A DNA stretch of 58,823 nt from NCBI RefSeq assembly GCF_017545445.1, contig NZ_JAFWOM010000132.1, positions 1-58,823 of the forward strand. The letters are read 5' to 3'. Positions within the stretch are counted from its first letter, which is position 1. Each line of letters starts with the position of its first letter. Made by a program: the position numbers and the translations under genes. Below the pieces are notes generated by a model, which had not been told where the DNA came from, did no database searches, and worked only from the letters and a program-made list of their open reading frames with translations. Source of the stretch: Fibrobacter sp. (GTDB lineage Bacteria; Fibrobacterota; Fibrobacteria; Fibrobacterales; Fibrobacteraceae). This document shows, one piece after another, positions 1 through 8,750 of this stretch.

Positions 1-77
1 AGAACGTCGAAAAGTACTGATTTCAGGACTATTAATCGCCCACAGGCCTTATAGAACAAGGGGTAAACATGAAATCG

Positions 78-138
78 GGTCTCCAAATGACACTTAAATG
101 AAAATGAGGCCTTGTTCAGGTCTCATTTTGACACTTAA
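78..138 (+). repeat. Short direct repeat around the first gene's start
   Basis: GGTCTC, four variable bases, then TGACACTTAA occurs at 78-97 and again at 119-138, 41 bp apart. The first copy ends at the putative start codon and the second lies in the signal-peptide coding region. It may be a small tandem duplication or a paired protein-binding site; the sequence does not distinguish these. Confidence 0.5.
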
Positions 139-883
139 GCCGAAATTTATATTTGCATGCTTTTTGTTCCTTGCCGTTTCGGCGTGGTCTAATATTTTCT
201 CTATTGATGCGGGTGTTAGTTTTGAGAAAGGGTATCTGGAAATTGATACGACAAAAACGTGCAATGTTGATACGTCCTATATCAACTGTTCGCTGGAAAA
301 GGGTTTAGCATATTACTCGACATTGGATACTGCTGTTGCAGTGTTCTTTATGCCTCGTATTGCAAAAGCTTCTGTCTATGCCTTGCAATCGAATCCGAAT
401 ACGCGTTCCTTGACGGAAATATTGCGCTATGAGTTCATAAAATGGGTCGAATGGGGAATCATCGTTATGACGAAGGATAGTGCCCAACGCTTATTGGACC
501 GCATTTTGCCGGATTCGCTGCAAATGAATAATCGTCACATTCTCCATAAAAAAGTATGTGATACAGATCCTTCGCAGTGTCCTAATTGGGGACCGTATGG
601 AGGCGGTTTGGGTGGCGGAATTTCTGATGAAGAAGCGAATCGACTCCCACAAAAGAAGGTTCTGCTGAATGCGAAATCCGAAAATCCGGGTAGAACTTCT
701 TTGAAGCGAGAATCTCGAATGTCGTCTCAAAGCGTTGGAAAAATTCCGCAGGGAACCGGCTATAAGATTTTCGATATGAATGGAATTTATCTGTACCGCG
801 GCACTTGGCAGGGCGAGTTTAAGTCTCCTAGCGGTGCGGTTATCCTCAAGTTTGATAACGGACGAACCGCTTTATTCCGCTAG
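98..883 (+). CDS. Secreted protein of unknown function with short C-terminal sorting-like domain
   Basis: I do not recognise a family. The N terminus has a hydrophobic segment (FIFACFLFLAVSAWS, about residues 17-31) typical of a signal peptide, but the stretch before it is long, so the true start may be the ATG at 104 or the in-frame TTG at 128. The mature part has several Cys and a Gly-rich patch. The last 40 residues (IFDMNGIYLYRG...ILKFDNGRTALFR) resemble the C-termini of the proteins at 36927, 2285 and 13006, suggesting a shared surface-sorting or secretion signal; that role is inference. No operon partner; a heptad repeat array begins at its double TAG stop. Confidence 0.7.
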   Translation: MKMRPCSGLILTLKPKFIFACFLFLAVSAWSNIFSIDAGVSFEKGYLEIDTTKTCNVDTSYINCSLEKGLAYYSTLDTAVAVFFMPRIAKASVYALQSNPNTRSLTEILRYEFIKWVEWGIIVMTKDSAQRLLDRILPDSLQMNNRHILHKKVCDTDPSQCPNWGPYGGGLGGGISDEEANRLPQKKVLLNAKSENPGRTSLKRESRMSSQSVGKIPQGTGYKIFDMNGIYLYRGTWQGEFKSPSGAVILKFDNGRTALFR

Positions 884-973
884 TAGCCCTTAACCTCTAG
901 CCTATAATAACTAATGACCATTGACCAATGACTATTGACTAATGACTATTGACTAATGACCAATAGCCAATCC
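884..973 (+). repeat. 7-bp periodic array after a stop codon
   Basis: Starting at the second of two tandem TAG stops, the DNA reads as degenerate heptads: TAGCCCT, TAACCTC, TAGCCTA, TAATAAC, TAATGAC, CATTGAC, CAATGAC, TATTGAC, TAATGAC and so on to 973. Most heptads open with TAA or TAG and many also hold TGA. Confidence 0.85.
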
Positions 974-1049
974 TTTGTATCGTCTTTTTTTGGCGAGTTT
1001 TAACGGACGAAACGAGCACCTGCGAGTATATATTCTATCTTTAGCATAT

Positions 1050-2189
1050 ATGAGTGAATTAAGAAAGAATATTCTGGATGAAGCCCGTCGCGTTGTTGTG
1101 AAGATTGGATCTCGCATTCTTGTGGATTCCGAACGTGGTGGGGTCCGTACACGTTACATTCAAAAACTTGCAGATTCCGTCGCACGCTTGATGGATGCTG
1201 GCAAGGAAGTTGTCGTTGTCACGAGTGGTGCCGTGGGAACAGGCATGGCTGAACTTGGCTATAAGCAGAAACCGACCGTCTTGGCCGAGAAACAGGCTTG
1301 TGCCGCTGTGGGCCAGATTGACCTCATGTACGCATACCGTGAAATGTTCCGCTGGGTTGAACTCTCCGTCGGTCAGATTCTTTTGTCCGCAGAAGACTTC
1401 CGCGACCGTGCACGTTACAAGAATTTGCAGAATACCATCAAGGCGATGCTTGCCAAAAAGATTGTTCCGATTATCAACGAGAACGATTCCTTGGCCGTGG
1501 CAGAAATCAAGGTGGGTGATAACGACAAGCTTTCGAGCGATGTGGCGCTGTTCCTCGATGCAGATTTGCTCCTCATCTTTACGGATGAAGACGGCTTGTT
1601 CGATGACAACCCGAAGAAAAATCCGAACGCTCGTTTGTTGAACTTTGTTCCTGAAATTACGCCTGCCATTTTGGCGCTTGCCGGAAAGCCGGGTGAAGCG
1701 GGGTCCGCAGTGAGTACCGGCGGCATGCGTAGCAAACTCGAAGCGATTCGCAATGTGACGAAGAGCGGTGCAAATGCATTCCTCGCGAATGGCATGAAGG
1801 TGCTCCCGCATCAGGTGTTCTTTGAAAATGCAAATGGTACTTTGTTTGCCGGTTCCAAGAAAAAGCTTAATAGTCGTCAACGTTGGCTGAGCTTTGTCAC
1901 GACGCCGCGTGGAAGCGTTGTTGTGGATGAAGGCGGCGTGAAGGCTTTGCGTGAAAAGCATTCGAGCTTGTTGCCGGTGGGCGTTGTCGCTGTGCAGAAA
2001 CATTTCGACAAGGGCGACTTGATTGAGGTCTTTGACGAAAAGAAAAATCCGGTGGCACGCGGCGTTGCTGGCTTTGATAGCGAAACGCTCAAACTTGTAC
2101 TGCGCAAGAAGACTGCACAGGTGCATGAAATTCTGGGCAAGAACGTTCCCGATGAACTTATCCACAAGAACGACTTGGTAGTGTTTTAG
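1050..2189 (+). CDS. proB: Glutamate 5-kinase
   Basis: ProB phosphorylates L-glutamate on the gamma-carboxyl group with ATP, the first step of proline synthesis, in the cytosol. The 379-residue protein has the usual length: an amino-acid kinase domain (about 1-265, with KIGSRILV near residue 18, TSGAVGTG, ENDSLA, DNDKLSSDVA and TDEDGLFDDNP) and a C-terminal PUA domain (about 275-379, from PRGSVVVDEGG). The frame is open upstream to 975, but family alignment and the ATG at 1050 favour the shorter form. A TATATT box lies at 1029-1034. No proA is adjacent, and a strong terminator follows, so it is probably transcribed alone. Confidence 0.95.
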   Translation: MSELRKNILDEARRVVVKIGSRILVDSERGGVRTRYIQKLADSVARLMDAGKEVVVVTSGAVGTGMAELGYKQKPTVLAEKQACAAVGQIDLMYAYREMFRWVELSVGQILLSAEDFRDRARYKNLQNTIKAMLAKKIVPIINENDSLAVAEIKVGDNDKLSSDVALFLDADLLLIFTDEDGLFDDNPKKNPNARLLNFVPEITPAILALAGKPGEAGSAVSTGGMRSKLEAIRNVTKSGANAFLANGMKVLPHQVFFENANGTLFAGSKKKLNSRQRWLSFVTTPRGSVVVDEGGVKALREKHSSLLPVGVVAVQKHFDKGDLIEVFDEKKNPVARGVAGFDSETLKLVLRKKTAQVHEILGKNVPDELIHKNDLVVF

Positions 2190-2204
2190 CAAATCTGAGC
2201 TTAT

Positions 2205-2231
2205 GGCGGACTGGTCTAGTCCGCCTTTTTT
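2205..2231 (+). terminator. Rho-independent terminator after proB
   Basis: An 8-bp perfect stem, GGCGGACT (2205-2212) with AGTCCGCC (2218-2225), has a 5-nt loop and is followed by TTTTTT. Its T-tract touches the -35 box of the next gene. Confidence 0.93.
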
Positions 2232-2258
2232 GCATTTTAGGAATTTTTTATTTATATT
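2230..2258 (+). promoter_or_regulatory. Sigma70-like promoter of the GH9 gene
   Basis: TTGCAT (2230-2235), a 17-bp spacer and TATATT (2253-2258) lie 26 bp before the ATG at 2285. A GAGG Shine-Dalgarno follows at about 2276. Confidence 0.75.
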
Positions 2259-2284
2259 GAATTAGATGGTTCAATGAGGTTCCG

Positions 2285-5200
2285 ATGCTTAAAAAATTTT
2301 TAGCAGCCCTACTCTTCTTTTCCACGTTGGTCTTTGCCAACTGGGATGGTTCTGTAAAGAAACCCTCTATTCGCGAAATCGACGGCAAAGAATTTTACGA
2401 GATAGCGACTCCTGAAAATTTGGCATGGTTTGCGGTTCAGGTGAACAAGGGAAAACTGAATTATAACGCTGTCCTCGTGAATGATATTGTTGTCTGGGAC
2501 AGTCCGGTGTCAAGCGAAACGACGCCGTGGATTCCGATTGGTATTGAACGTGATACGGATTTGCAAGGCTTCAAGGGAGTCTTTGATGGTAATGGCTATA
2601 AAGTATCGGGAGTTTATATTAACTCGGAGCTATATGGCAAGACCGGTTTTTTTGGAGTTCTTGGTCAAGGAGCTGTTGTCAAGAATCTTACTATCGAAAA
2701 CGCTTCGATTCAGGGACGTATGACAACGGCTAGTTATTCGGGTGGTATTACTGGCGTGTTTAGCGGTGATTCCATCATTAATTGTGAATTCCATGGAGCA
2801 GTCAAGGATTCCATTGCTGGAGGTCTTGTTGGCAAAGCTGAAGTGTTCGGAAGTAAAGAAGGCCGAGCGGTTGCCATTAGAAACAGTCGTAATTATGGAA
2901 ATGTCGAATCGCTTTATTATGGTGGCGGTCTTGTAGCTGTCGCGGATGGCGCGAAAATAATTGCCTGTGAAAACTTTGGAAATGTGACGGGAGGCAAAAA
3001 CGGAGGATTGATTGGCATTACGCTGAATGCGCGAATGGAAGATTCTCGCATGACGAAAATCGACAGTTGTGCAAATCATGCGATAATTTCGACAACGACC
3101 AAATACGGATATTCGGGTGGTATTATTGCTGAAGTTTATAAGTATTCTCGTGTATTTATTCAAAATACAGTCAATGATGGCGAAGTGTATTCGGGGGCTG
3201 ATTCTGACCGCGGCTATATTGCAGGTGGCTTTGTTGCTTTGATGGATGGTTCTTTGACCATTGAAAAATGCGAAAATAAAGGAATCGTCTCTTTGGGTAA
3301 GAATATTGGTAGTGGAATTAGAGGCGGCTTTGTCGGTTATGCTTCTGGCGATTCGCTGTCAATTTCGGGTAGTATAAACAAAAGCAATCTTACTGGTTCA
3401 TATGTGGGTGGTTTTGTAGCCTACACGAGTACCCTTGTTAGATCCTTAAATATTTATAATTCGATAAACGAGGGAAATTTTGACATACAGGGCGTAACCG
3501 CGAATGTGGGCGGCTTTGTGGGTTACATTAACGCGGGCTTGCTAGATGAAGGCTACTTCAGGAATGTTGTAAACAAGGGGAACATTCTTTATCGTGGATC
3601 TTTTGGTGGATATTTTGGAGGAATTGTCGGAAGAAACTTAGTTGACGATAATCCGTTTTTTAACCTGATTGTTGACAAAGCGAACAACTATGGCAATATA
3701 GATGTATCTCTCGATGCTGCGGCAGACAATTCTGTTTATGCGGGGGGAATTATAGGCTTGGAAAATGGAGGCTTATTGATGACGCGTTGCCTTAATAAGG
3801 GGAACATCTCTTATGTGGAAAATACGCATTCATCAACATATTCCTACCTTGGGGGACTTATGGGCCGAGGGGCTGCATGGAATAGTTTGGCTGCAGGTCC
3901 TCTTTTGAAAAAAGATTTTACGACAGAAATTGAAAGTTCTACAAATACGGGAAATGTCGTTGCTAAGGCTCAATATGGTAAATCGAAGAGCTATGTTTCT
4001 GGAATTGCAACGTCGGCGACTTTTGTTAGGAGCACGATAAACGAAGGTCGAGTAGAATTTGTAGGTAATGAACAAATTTTGGATGATTATTCTTTTGTGT
4101 CGGGAATCATTTATGCGGGAACTGCAATCAATTGTGTGAACAAGGGTAACATTTTCCATCACTGGTCGGTGAATTATAATGATATTGCTGCTATTTTGAA
4201 AAACGAAACTGATGGACAAGGAAATTATAGCATTGCCGATTCGGTGATGATCAATGCAAAAATGGTTGTCGGTGTTAGTGGTTGTAACTTTGTAGATAAG
4301 AATAAGCTTGGCTTGAAAAATATATCTGACAACAGTGCCCTTACGACAGACGAAATGCAGACGGTTGAATTTGCTTGGAGATTAAATACTTGCGACGGAA
4401 CAGTGGATAATACAGGGGCTTGGAGCCAGAAAGGTAAAGATTATCCCGTCTTGGTAGGTGATTCTCTCCATGCAATTTATAAGGTTTCTTTTTGGGATAC
4501 CGCTAAGGTTCTGAATGTCAAAAACTATACGCTAGGTTCTAGCTACACCGATTATAGGGGGCATGTTATCGGTATGCCTGAAGGCCCAGATCCGTCAGAT
4601 GCTGATGAAGACCTTAAGTTTGGTTATTGGGGCATAAGTAAACTGCGACCGATTTTTGCAGAATCGGTTATTCACTCTGATAGTAGTTTGTATGCATATT
4701 ATGTCGATAGGAATAAGGATCCGATTATTGTTTCTTTTATTGTTGACGGGATTCGAGTTGCCGATCATGCCTCGACCGGCAATTACTTGACAATGACTTT
4801 GCCGGATGCGCAGAAGCCGGGATGCACGTTCTTGGGTTGGTATGATGGCGAAACTTTGGTGGGCGAAGCTAAATCGACCAAAAAATTTACAGCGGGGGCG
4901 ACCTTGACTGCAAAATTCAAAAACCTGTACTATACAGTGCAGTTCTTTGATCAGGGATATGTTTTGCAAAGCGATCAGCTCATTTATGGTGATTTGCCTA
5001 AGTACAAGGGCAAAATCCCCCAATATAAGGATTATGATTTTGTCGGCTGGACTCCTGAAATCACGGCGGTGACCGATGATGTTGTGTATTTTGCGGATTT
5101 CGTTAATCGAAATTCAAGTTCTTCTATTGTTCTGTCCAGTAGTTCTGCGGCAAGTTCTTCTAGTGCTAAGAGTTCTTCAAGTGCAAAGTCGAGTTCTTCG

Positions 5201-7963
5201 CAGCTGCCGATGAGCAGTTTTATAAGTCATGGGCAGAATTGGGTTGTCGATGCACTTGGTGGAGTCGGTAACTTTGACAGTACAAAGAGTCTTAAGGGAT
5301 GGACGCTAAGAGGCGGTGAGTTGGTCGAAAATAATGACGGAGCCTATGTGCTTCAGCTAATGTCTGATTATAGTGGCAGAGAAATCTATGAAATTCAGGC
5401 GAAGTATCCTGTATATTTGCAAAAGGGACATTCCTACAAGATTAAGGGGCTCAGCTATCCCTATGAAGATTTGACTTGGGATACTGTATTTGTGGGGCTA
5501 ATGACGCTCGACAAGTCTTATTCCGGTTATGCCATTGGTATTCCGGACGAGTATCATGTTTACTTTGAATATAAATTCAAACTTGGAGGAGCATTTGAGT
5601 CTGGAGTCTATAATCATTGCGATGATAGCAGGTCTGGCGAATTTTATATTAACGGAGGGGCTCGCCTTGGAGGGTTTGCTATAGAAAAAGTCGTTGTCGA
5701 AGAACGTGAAATTTCGTGTCCTGGTACGGTTTATGCTTCGCAGATTGGATTCCAGAAAGACGGCTTCAAGGAACTTGTTGTTGAATATGGTTCTGACGAA
5801 CCCGTTAAATTTGTCGATGAGTCGGGAAATGTTGCTTTGACAGTTCCTATCGGAAAAATGTCGGGATACATGCCAAGCAATCAGTGGGTTAGACTTGTCG
5901 ATTTTTCGAAATTGACGACAAATGGAACTTATGCTGTCGTGCAGGGGAAGGATACCATTTATAAAGACTTGGTGGTGACATCGAATGCCTACGGGGATTT
6001 GCTGAAAGGTGTCCTCAAGTTTTATTATTATCATCGTGCGTCGATGGATTTGGACGAAAAATATGCCGGCGTCTATGCCCGTGTGGGTGGCCATCCCGAT
6101 ACTGTTGTTCATCTCCATTCTTCTACGGGTGAGGAAGGGACTATCGTTGCGTCCAAGGGGTGGTATGATGCGGGAGATTATGGTAAATATATGGTAAACG
6201 CAGGCGTTTCGACTTATACGTTGCTGTCGCTGTACGAACGTTTCCCCAAATATTTTGATAAACTTAAGTGGAATATTCCTGCCGAAGGCAATTTGCCGGA
6301 TTTGCTTGCAGAAATCAAGTATAGCTTGGATTGGATGCTTATGATGCAGTCGAAAGATGGCAGTGTTTATCACAAGCTTTCGGGATTAGAATTCCCGAAT
6401 ACGGTGATGCCTGTTCGTGACGAATTTCTTACGCGTTATGTTGTTGGTAAAAGCGTGACGGCGGCTTACGATTTTGCCGCTGTGATGGCAGCTGCTTCGC
6501 GTGTGTATAAGGGCTTTGATGCGTCATATGCGAAACGTTGCCTTAATGCTGCTGAATTTGCTTACCGCTGGGCGGAAAGCCATCCGAACTATTTCTTTAC
6601 GGCAAACCCTGCGGGGGTAAAGACGGGGGCCTACGAAGATGCTGATGCTTCCGATGAACAGCAATTTGCGGCTACGGAACTCTATGTGGCGACAGGAAAC
6701 CCTGCTTATAAAATGAATGGCTCGTCGGGAGTGATACCATCGTGGCAGAACGTGTATGGTCTGGCGACGTATGCAAAGTCTGTTTATAAGGACGATTTTG
6801 GAACGGGGGCCTATACGGATTTAGTTGCGACCGCTGACAGGTTGGTTCAGAATGCTTCGACTGGTTTTGGAATCCCGATGCAGATGAATGACTTTGTATG
6901 GGGATCCAATGGCGTTGCTGCAAATCAGGGAATGTGGCTCTTAAATGCTTATTATTTGACTGGTAAAGAAGAATACTACAATACGGCTGTTCGAACCCTT
7001 GATTACCTAGTTGGAAAGAATCCCTTGATGATGAGCTATGTGACAGGGTTTGGAACAAAGTCACCGCAGAATCCTCATCATAGAATTTCTCAGGCCGATG
7101 GAATTAAGGCTCCGGTTCCTGGAATGTTGGTGGGTGGTCCACAAAACAATGACAATAGCGATAAATCCTCCAAATGTTCTTATGCGACAAGTTACCCTGC
7201 AATTAGTTATTATGACAATGATTGTAGTTACACGACGAACGAGGTGGCTATTAACTGGAATGCTCCTCTCGCTTATTTGGCAGGGGCTTTGGAGGCTCTT
7301 GCATCTGGTGAAATACCGACATTTGCCCAAATCCCTGTTTATATGGCAAGCTCTTCGAGTGCGAAATCTAGTTCGTCTGTGTTGTCTAGCTCGTCTGCAA
7401 AGTCTAGCAGTTCCGCGAAGTCTAGCAGTTCTGCGCAAGTTGTGTCCAGCAGTTCTGCAAAGTCTAGCAGTTCTGCAAAGTCTAGCAGTTCTGCAAAGTC
7501 CAGCAGTTCCTTGGCAAGTTCTTCAAGCGTGAAATCGAGCAGCTCTCGTGTACCTTCCAGTTCTTCGATGGTGCCGAGTTCATCGAGCGTAAAAGCCAAC
7601 TCTTCGAGTGCGAAGTCGTCTTCGTCATCGGTGAAGAGTTCTTCGAGCAAGGTTGTGAGCAGTTCTTCTGCAAAGTCATCCTCTTCTGCGAAGTCCTCTT
7701 CTTCGTCTAAGGCGAAGAGCAGTTCCTCGAAGAAAACGAATGTTGTCAGGAATGATGTGCTGCCAGCGTTCAACCTCGCCGTAAACGGCATGACGCTTAT
7801 GCTCTCCAATACGCAGGGTGGCGTAGTTCGCATCTTTGATGCCCTTGGTCACTTGGCTGTTATGAAGCAGCTTGACGAAACGATGACGAGTATTACCCTG
7901 CAAACACCGGGCAACTACATCGTCCGCGTGAATGGGATAAGCCGTAGCGTGACGCTTAGATAA
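2285..7963 (+). CDS. Giant multidomain GH9 endoglucanase with GLUG-like N-terminal half
   Basis: A secreted 1892-residue enzyme predicted to hydrolyse beta-1,4-glucan (cellulose or mixed-linkage glucan). Order: signal peptide (1-18); about 600 residues of GLUG-like repeats rich in GG(L/F)VG and NxGN motifs, probably a beta-helix; two InlB-like beta repeats (about 815-943, FLGWYDG and FVGWTP); Ser/Ala/Lys linker (about 944-975); a CBM-like beta domain (about 982-1142); CelD_N-type Ig domain from about 1150; GH9 catalytic domain (about 1240-1685); a second Ser-rich linker (about 1688-1818); C-terminal sorting-like domain (1820-1892). GH9 residues are visible: DAGDY (D1295, D1298), PHHR (1597-1600) and the acid E1653 in NEVAINWNAP. 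Alone in its transcription unit. GLUG repeats are better known from surface adhesins, so the N-terminal half may bind cell surface or substrate (inference). Confidence 0.93.
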   Translation: MLKKFLAALLFFSTLVFANWDGSVKKPSIREIDGKEFYEIATPENLAWFAVQVNKGKLNYNAVLVNDIVVWDSPVSSETTPWIPIGIERDTDLQGFKGVFDGNGYKVSGVYINSELYGKTGFFGVLGQGAVVKNLTIENASIQGRMTTASYSGGITGVFSGDSIINCEFHGAVKDSIAGGLVGKAEVFGSKEGRAVAIRNSRNYGNVESLYYGGGLVAVADGAKIIACENFGNVTGGKNGGLIGITLNARMEDSRMTKIDSCANHAIISTTTKYGYSGGIIAEVYKYSRVFIQNTVNDGEVYSGADSDRGYIAGGFVALMDGSLTIEKCENKGIVSLGKNIGSGIRGGFVGYASGDSLSISGSINKSNLTGSYVGGFVAYTSTLVRSLNIYNSINEGNFDIQGVTANVGGFVGYINAGLLDEGYFRNVVNKGNILYRGSFGGYFGGIVGRNLVDDNPFFNLIVDKANNYGNIDVSLDAAADNSVYAGGIIGLENGGLLMTRCLNKGNISYVENTHSSTYSYLGGLMGRGAAWNSLAAGPLLKKDFTTEIESSTNTGNVVAKAQYGKSKSYVSGIATSATFVRSTINEGRVEFVGNEQILDDYSFVSGIIYAGTAINCVNKGNIFHHWSVNYNDIAAILKNETDGQGNYSIADSVMINAKMVVGVSGCNFVDKNKLGLKNISDNSALTTDEMQTVEFAWRLNTCDGTVDNTGAWSQKGKDYPVLVGDSLHAIYKVSFWDTAKVLNVKNYTLGSSYTDYRGHVIGMPEGPDPSDADEDLKFGYWGISKLRPIFAESVIHSDSSLYAYYVDRNKDPIIVSFIVDGIRVADHASTGNYLTMTLPDAQKPGCTFLGWYDGETLVGEAKSTKKFTAGATLTAKFKNLYYTVQFFDQGYVLQSDQLIYGDLPKYKGKIPQYKDYDFVGWTPEITAVTDDVVYFADFVNRNSSSSIVLSSSSAASSSSAKSSSSAKSSSSQLPMSSFISHGQNWVVDALGGVGNFDSTKSLKGWTLRGGELVENNDGAYVLQLMSDYSGREIYEIQAKYPVYLQKGHSYKIKGLSYPYEDLTWDTVFVGLMTLDKSYSGYAIGIPDEYHVYFEYKFKLGGAFESGVYNHCDDSRSGEFYINGGARLGGFAIEKVVVEEREISCPGTVYASQIGFQKDGFKELVVEYGSDEPVKFVDESGNVALTVPIGKMSGYMPSNQWVRLVDFSKLTTNGTYAVVQGKDTIYKDLVVTSNAYGDLLKGVLKFYYYHRASMDLDEKYAGVYARVGGHPDTVVHLHSSTGEEGTIVASKGWYDAGDYGKYMVNAGVSTYTLLSLYERFPKYFDKLKWNIPAEGNLPDLLAEIKYSLDWMLMMQSKDGSVYHKLSGLEFPNTVMPVRDEFLTRYVVGKSVTAAYDFAAVMAAASRVYKGFDASYAKRCLNAAEFAYRWAESHPNYFFTANPAGVKTGAYEDADASDEQQFAATELYVATGNPAYKMNGSSGVIPSWQNVYGLATYAKSVYKDDFGTGAYTDLVATADRLVQNASTGFGIPMQMNDFVWGSNGVAANQGMWLLNAYYLTGKEEYYNTAVRTLDYLVGKNPLMMSYVTGFGTKSPQNPHHRISQADGIKAPVPGMLVGGPQNNDNSDKSSKCSYATSYPAISYYDNDCSYTTNEVAINWNAPLAYLAGALEALASGEIPTFAQIPVYMASSSSAKSSSSVLSSSSAKSSSSAKSSSSAQVVSSSSAKSSSSAKSSSSAKSSSSLASSSSVKSSSSRVPSSSSMVPSSSSVKANSSSAKSSSSSVKSSSSKVVSSSSAKSSSSAKSSSSSKAKSSSSKKTNVVRNDVLPAFNLAVNGMTLMLSNTQGGVVRIFDALGHLAVMKQLDETMTSITLQTPGNYIVRVNGISRSVTLR
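7354..7520 (+). repeat. 18-bp tandem coding repeat (Ser-rich linker)
   Basis: The unit AAGTCTAGCAGTTCTGC plus one base, encoding KSSSSA, recurs with an 18-bp period between the GH9 domain and the C-terminus. Copies are nearly identical at 7455-7510, so copy number may vary by slippage without a frame change. Confidence 0.85.
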
Positions 7964-7985
7964 TGTTGGATAAGAGCATCGATTT

Positions 7986-8005
7986 CCAACCCTATTTGGG
8001 GTTGG
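7986..8005 (+). terminator. Possible hairpin between the GH9 gene and scpB
   Basis: CCAACCC (7986-7992) pairs with GGGTTGG (7999-8005). There is no T-tract, so it is at best a weak or factor-dependent terminator, or an mRNA-stabilising hairpin. Confidence 0.3.
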
Positions 8006-8045
8006 GGCGCTTTCGCTACAGTGAAAATTTTTATTTTGCGATTGT

Positions 8046-8750
8046 ATGATGGAAAACCAGAATTTAGATGATTTACCAGAGGAATCGGCGGAACTCCCGA
8101 AAGTCGAAAGTCGGGAAGACTTGGCTCGCATTATACAGGCTCTCGTCTTTGCATCCCCGGACATCGTGACGCTCAAAAAGTTGCGCGAAATTCTCGGTGA
8201 CTTTTTGGATGCTCGTTCTGTTGCCGATGCTCTCATTACGGCGAATGATTTTTTGAACAAAATCCAGTCCCCGTTTGAAATTGTGGAACAGGCTGGCGGT
8301 TATCGCTTTAGGACTCGTGCAAAATATTACCCGTGGGTGCGTAAACTTTTCCCGGAAGCAAATGCAAGGCGACTCTCGCAGGCGGCACTTGAAACGCTTG
8401 CCGTGATTGCTTACCAGCAGCCGATTACGAAGGCCGCGATTGAACAAGTTCGTGGTGTCTCGTCTGCTGATGGCCCGATCCGCAACTTGCTCGACAAGGG
8501 GTTTATTACTTTGGGTGCAAGAGCCGAAACGGTCGGAAACCCCTATACTTACGTGACCACGCAAGAATTTTTGAAATACTTTGGAATCAATCGCATTCCA
8601 GAAGACTTGCCGCGTTTGCGTGAATTCAGCGAGCTTTTGGAAGCTGGGGCTTTGGTGCCGCAATATGCCAAGCCGGAAAATGCTCCGGAAGAGCCTGCAC
8701 CGCTTGAAGAATCTACAGATCAAATTGAATTGTCTATGGGAGATACTTAA
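8046..8750 (+). CDS. scpB: Segregation and condensation protein B
   Basis: ScpB is the winged-helix kleisin partner of the SMC-ScpAB condensin, acting in chromosome compaction and segregation. The 234-residue protein contains the two winged-helix domains (about 22-105 and 110-190) with the family signature ETLAVIAYQQPITKAAIEQVRG and the following LLDKGFITLGARAE. The N-terminal 20 residues and the last 40 are acidic and variable. ATG codons at 8046 and 8049 are both possible. Its TAA overlaps the ATG of mutS by one base, so the two are translationally coupled. No scpA or smc is in the window. Confidence 0.93.
   Translation: MMENQNLDDLPEESAELPKVESREDLARIIQALVFASPDIVTLKKLREILGDFLDARSVADALITANDFLNKIQSPFEIVEQAGGYRFRTRAKYYPWVRKLFPEANARRLSQAALETLAVIAYQQPITKAAIEQVRGVSSADGPIRNLLDKGFITLGARAETVGNPYTYVTTQEFLKYFGINRIPEDLPRLREFSELLEAGALVPQYAKPENAPEEPAPLEESTDQIELSMGDT

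Noticed and set aside
1..54. Open frame from the window edge to a TAG at 52-54, possible tail of an upstream gene
   Set aside because: Only 17 codons are visible, with nothing recognisable; it cannot be supported.
7339..7833. Acidic low-complexity frame opposite the GH9 Ser-rich linker (and 13070-13630 opposite the other linker)
   Set aside because: It is the antisense reading of Ser/Lys codon repeats; no start signal or homology.
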